NCBI RefSeq assembly: GCF_900090295.1
Contig: NZ_LT607753.1
Span: 5,766,001-5,830,000, forward strand
From: Micromonospora coxensis
Lineage (GTDB): Bacteria; Actinomycetota; Actinomycetes; Mycobacteriales; Micromonosporaceae
Direction: 5' to 3'
Length of the DNA stretch: 64,000 nt
Under the pieces are notes generated by a model, which was not told the origin of the DNA, made no database searches, and saw only the letters and a list, made by a program, of their open reading frames with translations. Shown here piece after piece: positions 57,297-64,000 of the stretch. The position numbers and the translations under genes were made by a program. Position 1 is the stretch's first letter. The number at the start of each line of letters is the position of its first letter.

Positions 57297-59843
57297 ATGC
57301 GAGTTTCTGTCAGTTGGCTGCGGGAGTACGTCGACCTCCCCGCCGACCTGCCCACCGGCGACCTGGAGCAGGCCCTGGTCGACCTCGGCATCGAGGTCGA
57401 CTCCGTCGTGGACCTGCGCACCACCGTCACCGGCGCGCTGGTGGTCGGTGAGGTGCTCGAGATCGAGGAGTTGACCGGCTTCAAGAAGCCGATCCGGTTC
57501 TGCCGGGTGGACGTCGGCGCCGCGAACGGCACCGGCGAGCCGCAGGAGATCGTCTGCGGGGCGCGCAACTTCGCCCCGGGCGACAAGGTCGTGGTGATCC
57601 TCCCCGGCGGGGTGCTGCCCGGCGACTTCACCATCGGCGCGCGCAAGACCTACGGGCGCAACTCCGCCGGCATGATCTGCTCCGCCAAGGAGCTGGGTCT
57701 GGGCGACGACCACTCCGGCATCATCGTGCTGCCCGCCGACACTCCGGCCAAGCCGGGCGACGACGCGCGGCCCGTGGTGGGGCTCGACGACGTCGTGCTC
57801 GAGCTGGAGATCACCCCGGACCGGGGGTACGCGCTGAGCGTGCGCGGCCTGGCCCGCGAGCTGGCGCACGCGCTCGGCGTGCCGTTCCGTGACCCGGGCC
57901 TGGCGCCCGCGCCGGGCGGCACCGCCGAGCCGGCGTACCCGGTCGAGGTGCGCGACCCGGTCGGCTGCGACCGGTTCGCCGCCCGGATGGTGCGCGGCGT
58001 CGACCCGACCGCGGAGACGCCCGGCTGGATGCGCCAGCGGCTCACCGTCGCCGGCATCCGCAGCATCTCGCTGCCGGTGGACATCACCAACTACGTGATG
58101 CTGGAACTGGGCCAGCCGATGCACGCCTTCGACGCCGCGCGGATCAGCGGCCCGTTGGTGGTCCGCCGCGCCGAGGCGGGGGAGAAGCTGACCACCCTGG
58201 ACGGTGTCGCCCGGACCCTCACCGCCGAGGACATGGTCATCTGCGACGACACCGGCCCGATCTCGCTCGCCGCGGTGATGGGCGGGGAGACCAGCGAGGT
58301 CGTCGCCGGCACCACCGACGTGCTCTTCGAGGCCGCCCACTGGGACCCGGTGATGGTCGGGCGCACCGCCCGCCGGCACAAGCTGTTCAGCGAGGCGGCG
58401 AAGCGCTGGGAGCGGGGCGTCGACCCGGCGCTGCCGCTGGTCGCCCTGGAACGGGCGGTGCGGCTGCTCACCGCGCACGCCGGTGGCACCGTCGGCGCGG
58501 CGATCCTCGACATCGACCACGTCCGGCCGATGCCGCCGGTCACCCTCCCGGCCGATCTGCCGAGCCGGCGGGTCGGGGTGGCGTACTCCGCCGAGCGGGT
58601 GGTCGCCCTGCTGGAGCAGGTCGGCTGCACCGTGGTGCGGGGCACCGACCGGCTGGCCGAGGACCCGGGTGAGGTGGGTGTCGCGGCGGGCGGCGCCGAG
58701 GTGCTCAGCGTGACCCCGCCGACCTGGCGGCCCGACCTCACCGACCCGGCCGACCTGGTCGAGGAGGTGGTCCGCCTCGACGGGTACGACCGGGTGCCGT
58801 CGGTGCTGCCGACCGCGCCGCCCGGGCGCGGCCTGACCTGGCAGCAGCGCCGCCGCCGGGCGGTGGCCCGCTCGCTCGCCGAGCGCGGTCTGGTCGAGGT
58901 GGTCGCCCACCCGTTCACCTCGCCGGAGCTGCCCGACCAGCTCGGGCTGCCCGCCGACGACCCGCGTCGCCCGGCGGTGCGCCTGGCCAACCCGCTGTCG
59001 GAGGAGGAGCCGCTGCTGCGTACCACGCTGCTCGGCCCGCTGCTCGGCATCCTCAAGCGCAACCTCGGACGCGGTCACCGCGACCTGGCGCTGTACGAGA
59101 TCGGCACGGTCTTCCACCCGCGTCCCGACGCCGGCCGCCCGCCCGCCATGGGCGTCGACCGGCGACCGACCGACGCCGAGTTCGCCGCCGCCGACGCGGT
59201 GGTGCCGCACCAGCCCCGGCACGTCGCGGCCGTCCTCACCGGCGACCTCGACCCGGCCGGCTGGTGGGGCGCGGGCCGGGCCGCCGGCTGGGCGGACGCG
59301 ATCGAGGCCGGCCGGGCGGTGCTCGCCGCCGCCGACATCCCCGCCGACCGGGTCGAGGTGCGCGCCGCCGAGCACGCCCCCTGGCACCCCGGCCGGTGCG
59401 CCGCGCTGCTGGTCGACGGCGAGGTCGTCGGGTACGCCGGTGAGCTGCACCCGGCGGTCCTGGCGACCCTGGAGCTGCCGAAGCGGGCCAGCGCGATGGA
59501 GCTGGACCTGGACGCGCTGCCGGCGGCCCCGCTGGCGCCCGCGCCCACCGTGTCGACCTTCCCGCCCGCGCTGATCGACGTGGCGCTGGTGCTGGACGCC
59601 TCGGTGCCCGCCGCCGAGGTGCGCAGGGCCCTCGTCGAGGGGGCCGGTGAGCTGCTGGAGAGCGTCCGCCTCTTCGACGTGTACGCCTCCGAGCAGCTCG
59701 GTGCGGGCCGGCGGTCGCTGGCGTACAAGCTCACCTTCCGGGCCCCGGACCGGACGCTGACCGTCGAGGAGGCGGTGGCGGCCCGGGACGCGGCGGTGGC
59801 CGTGGCGGCGGAGCGCTTCGGCGCGACCCTGCGCGGCGCCTGA
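57297..59843 (+). CDS. pheT: Phenylalanyl-tRNA synthetase beta subunit
   Basis: An 848-residue subunit. It begins RVSVSWLREYVDLP, has a tRNA-binding EMAP-like domain (about 40-155), the B3/B4 editing domain (about 210-390; LGQPMHAFDAARI), B5, the catalytic-like core, and a C-terminal ferredoxin-fold anticodon-binding domain (from about 745; PPALIDVALVLDASVPAAEV). It edits Tyr-tRNA(Phe) and binds tRNA in the alpha2-beta2 enzyme. ATG 57297 is 41 bp after pheS. Only 3 bp separate it from the next gene. Confidence 0.95.
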   Translation: MRVSVSWLREYVDLPADLPTGDLEQALVDLGIEVDSVVDLRTTVTGALVVGEVLEIEELTGFKKPIRFCRVDVGAANGTGEPQEIVCGARNFAPGDKVVVILPGGVLPGDFTIGARKTYGRNSAGMICSAKELGLGDDHSGIIVLPADTPAKPGDDARPVVGLDDVVLELEITPDRGYALSVRGLARELAHALGVPFRDPGLAPAPGGTAEPAYPVEVRDPVGCDRFAARMVRGVDPTAETPGWMRQRLTVAGIRSISLPVDITNYVMLELGQPMHAFDAARISGPLVVRRAEAGEKLTTLDGVARTLTAEDMVICDDTGPISLAAVMGGETSEVVAGTTDVLFEAAHWDPVMVGRTARRHKLFSEAAKRWERGVDPALPLVALERAVRLLTAHAGGTVGAAILDIDHVRPMPPVTLPADLPSRRVGVAYSAERVVALLEQVGCTVVRGTDRLAEDPGEVGVAAGGAEVLSVTPPTWRPDLTDPADLVEEVVRLDGYDRVPSVLPTAPPGRGLTWQQRRRRAVARSLAERGLVEVVAHPFTSPELPDQLGLPADDPRRPAVRLANPLSEEEPLLRTTLLGPLLGILKRNLGRGHRDLALYEIGTVFHPRPDAGRPPAMGVDRRPTDAEFAAADAVVPHQPRHVAAVLTGDLDPAGWWGAGRAAGWADAIEAGRAVLAAADIPADRVEVRAAEHAPWHPGRCAALLVDGEVVGYAGELHPAVLATLELPKRASAMELDLDALPAAPLAPAPTVSTFPPALIDVALVLDASVPAAEVRRALVEGAGELLESVRLFDVYASEQLGAGRRSLAYKLTFRAPDRTLTVEEAVAARDAAVAVAAERFGATLRGA

Positions 59844-59846
59844 GCG

Positions 59847-60314
59847 GTGCCGCTCCTCGGCTGGCTGGCGGTGGCCGGCGCGCTCGCGTCGGTCGCCGTC
59901 GGGCTGTTCTGGGCGCGTCGGCGCCTGCTGCTGGTCGCGGTGGTGGGCCGGAGCATGGAGCCGACGCTGCGCGCCGGCGACCGGGTGCTGGCCCGCCGGG
60001 TGCCGTTGGCCCGGGTACGCCCCGGCGATCTGGTCGTGGTCCGCGCCCCGGCGGCGATGACGGCCGGCCGGCCGGTCCTGCCGGGCGAGGGCCCGGGGCT
60101 GCTCATCAAACGGGCGCACGCGGTGCCGGGCGACCCGGTGCCGGTGCAGCGGGTGCCGTTGCTGCGCCGCCACGGCGAGGCGGTCGTCCCGGCGGACCGG
60201 CTGGTCGTGCTGGGCGACAACCCGCCGTTCAGCTACGACTCCCGCGAGTGCGGCTACATCCCGGGCGGGGACCTGCTCGGCGTGGTGGTCCGGCCCCGCC
60301 GGGTCGCGCGCTGA
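59847..60314 (+). CDS. S26-family signal peptidase
   Basis: A 155-residue type I signal peptidase-like protein with one N-terminal membrane helix (residues 4-22) and a short extracytoplasmic catalytic domain. The nucleophile Ser lies in GRSMEPTLRAGDRV (about 34-47), the general-base Lys in LLIKRAHAVPGDPV (about 85-98), and the box E segment is VLGDNPPFSYDSRECGYIP (about 124-142). It starts 3 bp after pheT with no Shine-Dalgarno, yet is not a normal pheT partner. Neighbouring genes for a Cys-rich peptide, redox proteins and an exporter suggest it removes that peptide's leader. Confidence 0.88.
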   Translation: MPLLGWLAVAGALASVAVGLFWARRRLLLVAVVGRSMEPTLRAGDRVLARRVPLARVRPGDLVVVRAPAAMTAGRPVLPGEGPGLLIKRAHAVPGDPVPVQRVPLLRRHGEAVVPADRLVVLGDNPPFSYDSRECGYIPGGDLLGVVVRPRRVAR

Positions 60315-60319
60315 CCGAG

Positions 60320-60353
60320 GGCGTGCCGCGCGGACGCAGCCGCGCGGCACGCC
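60320..60353. terminator. Bidirectional terminator between signal peptidase and peptide gene
   Basis: A perfect 14-bp inverted repeat (GGCGTGCCGCGCGG and complement) with a 6-nt loop lies between the convergent signal peptidase and Cys-rich peptide genes. Confidence 0.75.
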
Positions 60354-60363
60354 GGAGCCGGCC

Positions 60364-60579
60364 TCAGCAGAGGCTGGTCATCGTGGTCGCGCCCGCGCTG
60401 CAGTAGTACCCGCAGGACCCGCAGCTCGTCTTGCACGTCGGCGTGATGTAGCACCGCTTGAAGTAGCAGGTGCCGCACAACGCGCACCACGGGTCCGGCG
60501 GACAGCCGGCCGCGGCCGTCACCTTCGGCACGAACACGCCGAGCATCCGCTCGCCCAGGCTCTCGAGTCGACGAAACAT
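60364..60579 (-). CDS. Small Cys-rich precursor peptide (71 aa, 10 Cys)
   Basis: The ATG at 60579 has a near-perfect GGAGGAGGTG ribosome site (60585-60594), so this is a translated gene, although the frame stays open further upstream. Residues 1-25 form a Cys-free leader (FRRLESLGERMLGVFVPKVTAAAG), amphipathic and ending in a small-residue run suited to S26 cleavage. Residues 26-71 hold all ten Cys at 26, 32, 35, 38, 43, 49, 53, 56, 60 and 71, mixed with Pro, Gly, Tyr and Thr. An even count suggests five disulfides; CxxC pairs (CALCGTC, CGSC) also permit metal binding. Divergent from mauE-tlpA-ABC. A -10-like TAGCGT lies at 60612-60617 on this strand. I recognise no named family. Confidence 0.8.
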   Translation of the reverse strand: MFRRLESLGERMLGVFVPKVTAAAGCPPDPWCALCGTCYFKRCYITPTCKTSCGSCGYYCSAGATTMTSLC

Positions 60580-60657
60580 TCGTTCACCTCCTCCCGTCAT
60601 TCGGTGCCCGGACGCTACGGCCGGCGCGCACACCGGCCCGTACAGTCGGCCGCCGCG

Positions 60658-60675
60658 CGATGTACGTCCGATGTA
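60658..60675 (+). promoter_or_regulatory. SARP-type direct heptamer repeat at the mauE promoter
   Basis: CGATGTA occurs at 60658-60664 and again at 60669-60675, an 11-bp period with a 4-bp spacer. It overlaps the expected -35 position of the -10 at 60687-60692. SARP regulators bind heptamer direct repeats with this spacing just upstream of -10 elements. Confidence 0.6.
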
Positions 60676-60686
60676 TCCGCCACCCC

Positions 60687-60692
60687 TAGCGT
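60687..60692 (+). promoter_or_regulatory. Candidate -10 of the mauE-tlpA-ABC operon
   Basis: TAGCGT lies about 31 nt upstream of the mauE start, with GAGGAGG (60709-60715) in the predicted leader. The -35 position (about 60664-60669) has no TTGACA-like sequence, consistent with activator dependence. Confidence 0.5.
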
Positions 60693-60723
60693 GGGCCTCC
60701 CGATCCGCGAGGAGGCGTACCGG

Positions 60724-61278
60724 ATGCGACACCTGGAGCTGACCGCCCGCCTGCTGCTGGCGCTGGTCTTCCTCGCGGCGGTCGTCGGCAAGCTGCGCAC
60801 CCGGTCCGACTTCGCCGACTTCGTCGCCACGGTGGGCCGCTTCGGCGTGCCGGCGCGGTGGACCCGCCCGGTCGGCGCGACGGCGGTGGCCGCGGAGGCG
60901 GCGGTGGTCGTCCTGCTCGTCACGCCGGGCGCCGCACCGGCCGGGCTGGTGCTCGCCGTCGTCCTGCTCGCGGCGCTCACCGCCGCGCTGGTGGCCACGC
61001 TGCGCCGCGGCGAGCGGCCGGCCTGCCGCTGCTTCGGCGCCGGTGACACCCCGATCGGCCGGCGGCACGTGCTGCGCAACCTGGCGCTCGGCGCGGTCGC
61101 GCTGCTCGGGCTGGCCGCCGCCCTCACCGCCGACGGCGGGCCACCCCCGGCGGCGGCGGTCCTGCTCGCCGCCGGAGTGGCGCTGCCACTGGCCGCCGTG
61201 GTGATCCGCCTCGACGACCTCGTCGCCCTCTTCGCCTCCGCGCCGACCCGGCCGACCCGCCCGGCCGGCCGCCCCTGA
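60724..61278 (+). CDS. MauE/DoxX-type redox-associated membrane protein
   Basis: A 184-residue protein with about four to five hydrophobic segments: LTARLLLALVFLAAVVGKLR (6-25), then about 50-66, 68-90, 116-135 and 140-160. The conserved MauE signature RPACRCFGAGD (about 97-107) places a Cys-x-Cys next to the membrane. In methylamine dehydrogenase systems MauE works with MauD for disulfide formation in the small subunit. The ATG at 60724 follows GAGGAGG by 8 nt. First gene of a three-gene operon, divergent from the Cys-rich peptide gene, which is the natural candidate substrate. Confidence 0.85.
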   Translation: MRHLELTARLLLALVFLAAVVGKLRTRSDFADFVATVGRFGVPARWTRPVGATAVAAEAAVVVLLVTPGAAPAGLVLAVVLLAALTAALVATLRRGERPACRCFGAGDTPIGRRHVLRNLALGAVALLGLAAALTADGGPPPAAAVLLAAGVALPLAAVVIRLDDLVALFASAPTRPTRPAGRP

Positions 61279-61305
61279 CCTGCACCCCTACCGAAGGAGC
61301 CGTCC

Positions 61306-61845
61306 ATGGCGCTGCTGACCGCCGCCGTCGTCCTCGTCGCCGCTCTCGGCCTGCTCAACCTGGTGCTGCTGCTCGGCGTGATCCGCCGGTTGCGGGAGCA
61401 CACCGAGCTGCTCAGCGAGCGGCAGTCCGCGCCTCCCGAGGTGATGCTGGAGGTCGGGTCGATCCCCGGCGACTTCGTCTCCACCACGGTGGACGGCCGG
61501 GTCCGCGCCCGCGCCGACATCCCGCCGATGACCCTGGTGGCGTTCCTCTCCCCGGGCTGCGACCACTGCGAGGAGCAGTTGCCGGAGCTGGAGCAGCGGG
61601 CCGCGGAGATGCCCGGCGGCCCGGAGCACGTCTGGGTCGTCGTGGTCGGCAAGGGCCCCGAGACCCAGGAGTACGCCGACCGGTTCGCCGCACTGGCCAC
61701 GGTCTTCGTCGAACCGGGCACCGGCCCGCTGCCGAAGGCGTTCGCGATCAAGGGCTTCCCCGCCTTCGGCCTGCTGGACCAGCACGGGGTCGTGGCCTCC
61801 ACCGCGTTCGGCCTGGCCCGCCTCGACCTGCCGGTGGCGCGGTGA
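61306..61845 (+). CDS. Membrane-anchored thioredoxin-fold protein (TlpA/MauD-like)
   Basis: A 179-residue protein with an N-terminal membrane anchor (LTAAVVLVAALGLLNLVLLL, 3-22) and an extracytoplasmic thioredoxin domain (about 48-175). The active site is SPGCDHCEEQ, a CDHC pair at about 85-88; the cis-Pro loop is IKGFPAFGLLD (about 146-156). It is the expected partner of the MauE protein encoded 27 bp upstream, passing electrons from, or oxidising, cysteines in secreted substrates. GAAGGAG precedes ATG 61306. The stop overlaps the ABC transporter start (GTGA). Confidence 0.87.
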   Translation: MALLTAAVVLVAALGLLNLVLLLGVIRRLREHTELLSERQSAPPEVMLEVGSIPGDFVSTTVDGRVRARADIPPMTLVAFLSPGCDHCEEQLPELEQRAAEMPGGPEHVWVVVVGKGPETQEYADRFAALATVFVEPGTGPLPKAFAIKGFPAFGLLDQHGVVASTAFGLARLDLPVAR

Positions 61846-63686
61846 CCGCACCGCGCCTCACCGCCCGTCGGGCCGCCCGGCACGCCCGGGTGGCCCTCGG
61901 GCTCACCTGGCGGGCCGCGCCCGTGGGCACCGGCGTCGACCTGCTGCTCGCCGTCCTGGCCGGGGCCACGCCGGTGGCGGTGGCCGGGTTGACCAAGCTC
62001 GTCCTGGACCGGCTCACCGGCCGGGGTGGCCCGGCCGTGCCGGTGGCGGCGCTCGGGGTGGGGCTGGCCGTCGCCGCCGCCGTCGCGGCGGTCCTGCCGC
62101 ACCTGCGCCGCTACGTCGAGGACGAACGCCGCCGGGCCGTCACCCGCCTGGTCCGCCGACGCCTGCACGAGGCGGTGTCCCGCCTGGTGGGGCTGGTCCG
62201 GTTGGAGGACCCGCTCTTCCAGGACCGGTTGCAGGCCGCGCAACAGACCGGGCACCTCGGGCCGACCCAGCTCACCGGCAACACGCTCGGCGCGGTGCAG
62301 AGCGTCATCGCGATCGCCGGCTTCCTCGGCGTGCTGCTGGCCCTGAGCCCGGTCATCGGGCTGCTCGTGCTGGTGGCGGCGCTGCCGACGCTCGGGATGC
62401 AGCTGCGCCTCAACCGGGCCCGGATGGCGATGGTGCTGCGCCTGGAGCACTTCCAGCGGCGCGACCTGTTCTTCGCCCACCTGCTGACCGGGGTGCCGGC
62501 CGCCAAGGAGGTGCGCCTGTTCGGCCTCGGCCGGTTCTTCGGCGACCGGATGCTCGACGAGCTGCACGGCATGCACCGGGTGGAGCGCGGGCTGGACCGC
62601 CGGGAGATGCGGGCGCAGGCGCTGCTGGGCCTGCTCGGCGCGGGGGTGGCGGGCGTCGGCGTGGTGTGGACCGTCAACGCGGCCGCCAGCGGACGGCTCA
62701 GCCTGGGCGACGTCGCCGTCTACCTGGCGGCCGTGCCGGGCGTGCAGGGCGCGCTGGGCGCCCTGGTCGGCCAGGTCGGCGCCATCCACCAGGCGCTGCT
62801 GCTCTTCGACCACTACGACCAGGTGGTCCGCGCCGAGCCCGACCTGCCGGTGCCGGCTGCGCCCCGCCCGGTGCCACCACTGCGGCGCGGGATCGAGCTG
62901 CGGGACGTCTGGTTCCGGTACTCGCCGGAGCACCCCTGGGTGCTGCGCGGGGTCGACCTGTGGCTGCCGCACGGCGCCACCACGGCGCTGGTCGGCCTCA
63001 ACGGCGCCGGAAAGAGCACCCTGGTCAAGCTGCTGTGCCGGTTCTACGACCCGGAGCGCGGTGCGATCCTCTGGGACGGTGTGGACCTGCGCGAGTTCGA
63101 CCCACAGGCGTTGCGGGAGCGGCTCGGCGCGGTGTTCCAGGACTTCGTGCCGTACGACCTCACCGCCGGCGAGAACATCGCCGTCGGTGACCTGTCGGCG
63201 CTCGGGGACGCCGACCGGCTGCGGCAGGCCGCCCGGCACGCCGGCGTCGACGACACCCTGACCGCCCTGCCGCGCGGCTACGACACCCTGCTGACCCGGG
63301 TCTTCTTCGACGGACCGGACCGTGACGACCCGCAGGCCGGGGTGGTCCTCTCCGGCGGCCAGTGGCAGCGGGTCGCGCTGGCCCGGGGGTTCCTGCGGGC
63401 CGAGGTGGACCTGCTCGTCCTGGACGAACCGAGTTCGGGCCTCGACGCCGAGGCCGAGCACGACCTGCACACCCGGCTGCGCCGGCTGCGGCGGGGCCGG
63501 ACCAGCCTGCTCATCTCGCACCGGCTCAACGCCGTGCGCGAGGCGGACCTCATCGTGGTGCTCGCCGACGGCCGGGTGACCGAGCGCGGCGACCACCAGC
63601 AGCTGCTCGCCGCCGCCGGTGACTACGCCCGGTTGTTCACCCTCCAGGCGCACGGCTACCGGGAGGACACCCCGGCGCCGGTGTGA
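61842..63686 (+). CDS. ABC exporter (fused membrane and ATP-binding domains)
   Basis: A 614-residue half-size exporter. Residues 1-330 form the membrane domain, with about five to six hydrophobic segments. The ATPase domain (about 345-595) has Walker A GLNGAGKST (about 386-394), Q-loop AVFQDFVPYDLTAGEN, signature LSGGQWQRVALARG (about 503-516), Walker B LLVLDEPSSGLD (about 524-535) and H-loop SHR. There is no N-terminal C39 peptidase, so a leader would need a separate protease such as the nearby S26 enzyme. Similar exporters occur in RiPP clusters. GTG start overlaps the thioredoxin-like gene. Confidence 0.88.
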   Translation: MTAPRLTARRAARHARVALGLTWRAAPVGTGVDLLLAVLAGATPVAVAGLTKLVLDRLTGRGGPAVPVAALGVGLAVAAAVAAVLPHLRRYVEDERRRAVTRLVRRRLHEAVSRLVGLVRLEDPLFQDRLQAAQQTGHLGPTQLTGNTLGAVQSVIAIAGFLGVLLALSPVIGLLVLVAALPTLGMQLRLNRARMAMVLRLEHFQRRDLFFAHLLTGVPAAKEVRLFGLGRFFGDRMLDELHGMHRVERGLDRREMRAQALLGLLGAGVAGVGVVWTVNAAASGRLSLGDVAVYLAAVPGVQGALGALVGQVGAIHQALLLFDHYDQVVRAEPDLPVPAAPRPVPPLRRGIELRDVWFRYSPEHPWVLRGVDLWLPHGATTALVGLNGAGKSTLVKLLCRFYDPERGAILWDGVDLREFDPQALRERLGAVFQDFVPYDLTAGENIAVGDLSALGDADRLRQAARHAGVDDTLTALPRGYDTLLTRVFFDGPDRDDPQAGVVLSGGQWQRVALARGFLRAEVDLLVLDEPSSGLDAEAEHDLHTRLRRLRRGRTSLLISHRLNAVREADLIVVLADGRVTERGDHQQLLAAAGDYARLFTLQAHGYREDTPAPV

Positions 63687-63729
63687 CCGCGCGTCGCCGG
63701 GTCGCGGTCGCTGTCGTGCCGGTCACCGG

Positions 63730-64000
63730 TCAGCTCGCGGTCGCCTCGGCGCCGGCCCCGGTGGCGGCTCCGGCGCTCGCCTCGGTGGCGGCCAGCTCGG
63801 CGGCGTAGAGCCGGACCAGCTCGCCGAGGCGGAAGTGGCCCCGCCCGACGGGCTCGGCGAGTTGCGCCGCCACCAGCCGGTCCAGCGCCCAAGCCGCCTC
63901 CTCGCGCGGCACACCGGTCAGCGCGGCCACCTGGTCGGCGGTGACCGGTCCCGGGCGGGCCCGGCCGAGCAGCCGGAAGACCACGGCCGCCGAGCCGAGC
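63730..64000 (-). CDS. AfsR/SARP-like regulator, C-terminal part (5' beyond window)
   Basis: The last 89 codons of a gene that enters from beyond the window on the minus strand. The segment VFRLLGRARPGPVTADQVAA is followed by a winged-helix end, AWALDRLVAAQLAEPVGRGH and FRLGELVRLYAAELAATE, the pattern found after the NB-ARC ATPase in AfsR-type regulators, then an Ala/Gly tail. Whether a SARP/BTAD DNA-binding domain exists upstream cannot be seen. It is convergent with the ABC exporter (43 bp apart). The direct repeats at the mauE promoter are of the type such regulators bind. Confidence 0.7.
   Translation of the reverse strand, partial: LGSAAVVFRLLGRARPGPVTADQVAALTGVPREEAAWALDRLVAAQLAEPVGRGHFRLGELVRLYAAELAATEASAGAATGAGAEATAS

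Noticed and set aside
57273..60350. A 1025-codon open frame on the minus strand opposite pheT
   Set aside because: It mirrors pheT codon periodicity in a GC-rich genome, has His/Arg/Gly-rich low-complexity translation and no domain. The same applies to other long minus-strand frames, such as those opposite carB, aroB, ribBA and priA.
60364..61068. A 234-codon version of the Cys-rich peptide gene starting at 61068
   Set aside because: The extra N-terminal part is antisense to mauE and is low-complexity. The strong ribosome site lies directly before the ATG at 60579.
60364..63686. Lanthipeptide, sactipeptide or thiopeptide biosynthetic cluster
   Set aside because: No LanB/LanM/LanKC, radical SAM, YcaO or dehydratase gene is visible in the window. 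Redox-fold partners point to disulfides instead. Genes beyond 64000 were not seen.
59847..63686. Methylamine dehydrogenase (mau) operon
   Set aside because: No large subunit, amicyanin or MauG-like diheme protein is present, and the peptide is only 71 residues with no tryptophan pair for a TTQ cofactor.

Overview
The window is one continuous stretch of a very GC-rich actinobacterial chromosome. BldD with its two c-di-GMP binding motifs, an actinobacterial IHF (mIHF), an actinobacterial-type HTH regulator, septum-formation lipoproteins and the gene order pyrR-pyrB-pyrC-carA-carB-pyrD-pyrF-mihF-gmk-rpoZ-coaBC-metK-priA all point to a sporulating actinomycete. Micromonosporaceae (Micromonospora-like) is most likely, but the genus is inferred from general resemblance and was not searched. 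Almost everything is chromosomal core; no IS element, integrase, tRNA, rRNA or CRISPR array was seen.

Layout. 1-7092: the end of an exopolysaccharide cluster (Wzz-like co-polymerase, GT2 glycosyltransferase, Wzy, Wzx, sulfotransferase, methyltransferase), all on + with short overlaps. 7192-15162: aroC, aroK, then an unrelated block (alpha/beta hydrolase, WYL regulator, CtaG-like protein, DUF2243 protein), then aroB, aroQ, efp, nusB. 15273-15761: bldD on the minus strand. 16053-33097: a long run of + genes: pyrimidine operon with a PyrR-binding leader (bioA sits between pyrD and pyrF), mihF, a degenerate guanylate kinase, rpoZ, coaBC, metK, priA. 33323-38761: P-loop kinase/ParB-like fusion, P450, def, fmt, rsmB. 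38865-42296: HTH regulator and two paralogous septum-formation lipoproteins. 42556-48718: rpe, GGDEF response regulator, FMN riboswitch, ribD-ribE-ribM-ribBA-ribH. 48838-51300: amino-acid ABC transporter on minus. 51515-53357: hisE, hisG, PH-domain protein. 53763-59843: infC (ATC start), rpmI, rplT, SpoU methyltransferase, pheS, pheT.

59847-64000 is the most interesting part: a compact cassette that looks like an export and oxidative-folding system for a small Cys-rich peptide. It holds an S26 signal peptidase, a divergently transcribed 71-residue peptide with 10 Cys in its C-terminal 46 residues, a MauE-type redox membrane protein, a membrane-anchored thioredoxin-fold protein with a CDHC active site, an ABC exporter, and the 3' end of an AfsR-like regulator that runs off the window. 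The mauE promoter carries an 11-bp-period direct heptamer repeat of the kind bound by SARP regulators. MauE and MauD are known to support disulfide formation in the Cys-rich small subunit of methylamine dehydrogenase. I infer that the same chemistry is used here for a secreted disulfide-rich peptide. No LanM, LanB, YcaO or radical SAM gene is visible in the window.

Regulation readable from DNA: FMN riboswitch (ribD), PyrR RNA site that can sequester the Shine-Dalgarno (pyrR), a long infC leader with an attenuator-like hairpin and an ATC start, a tentative BldD box upstream of bldD, a dyad between hydrolase and WYL regulator, several -10 elements 6-8 nt before start codons (leaderless transcripts), and strong bidirectional terminators between convergent genes.
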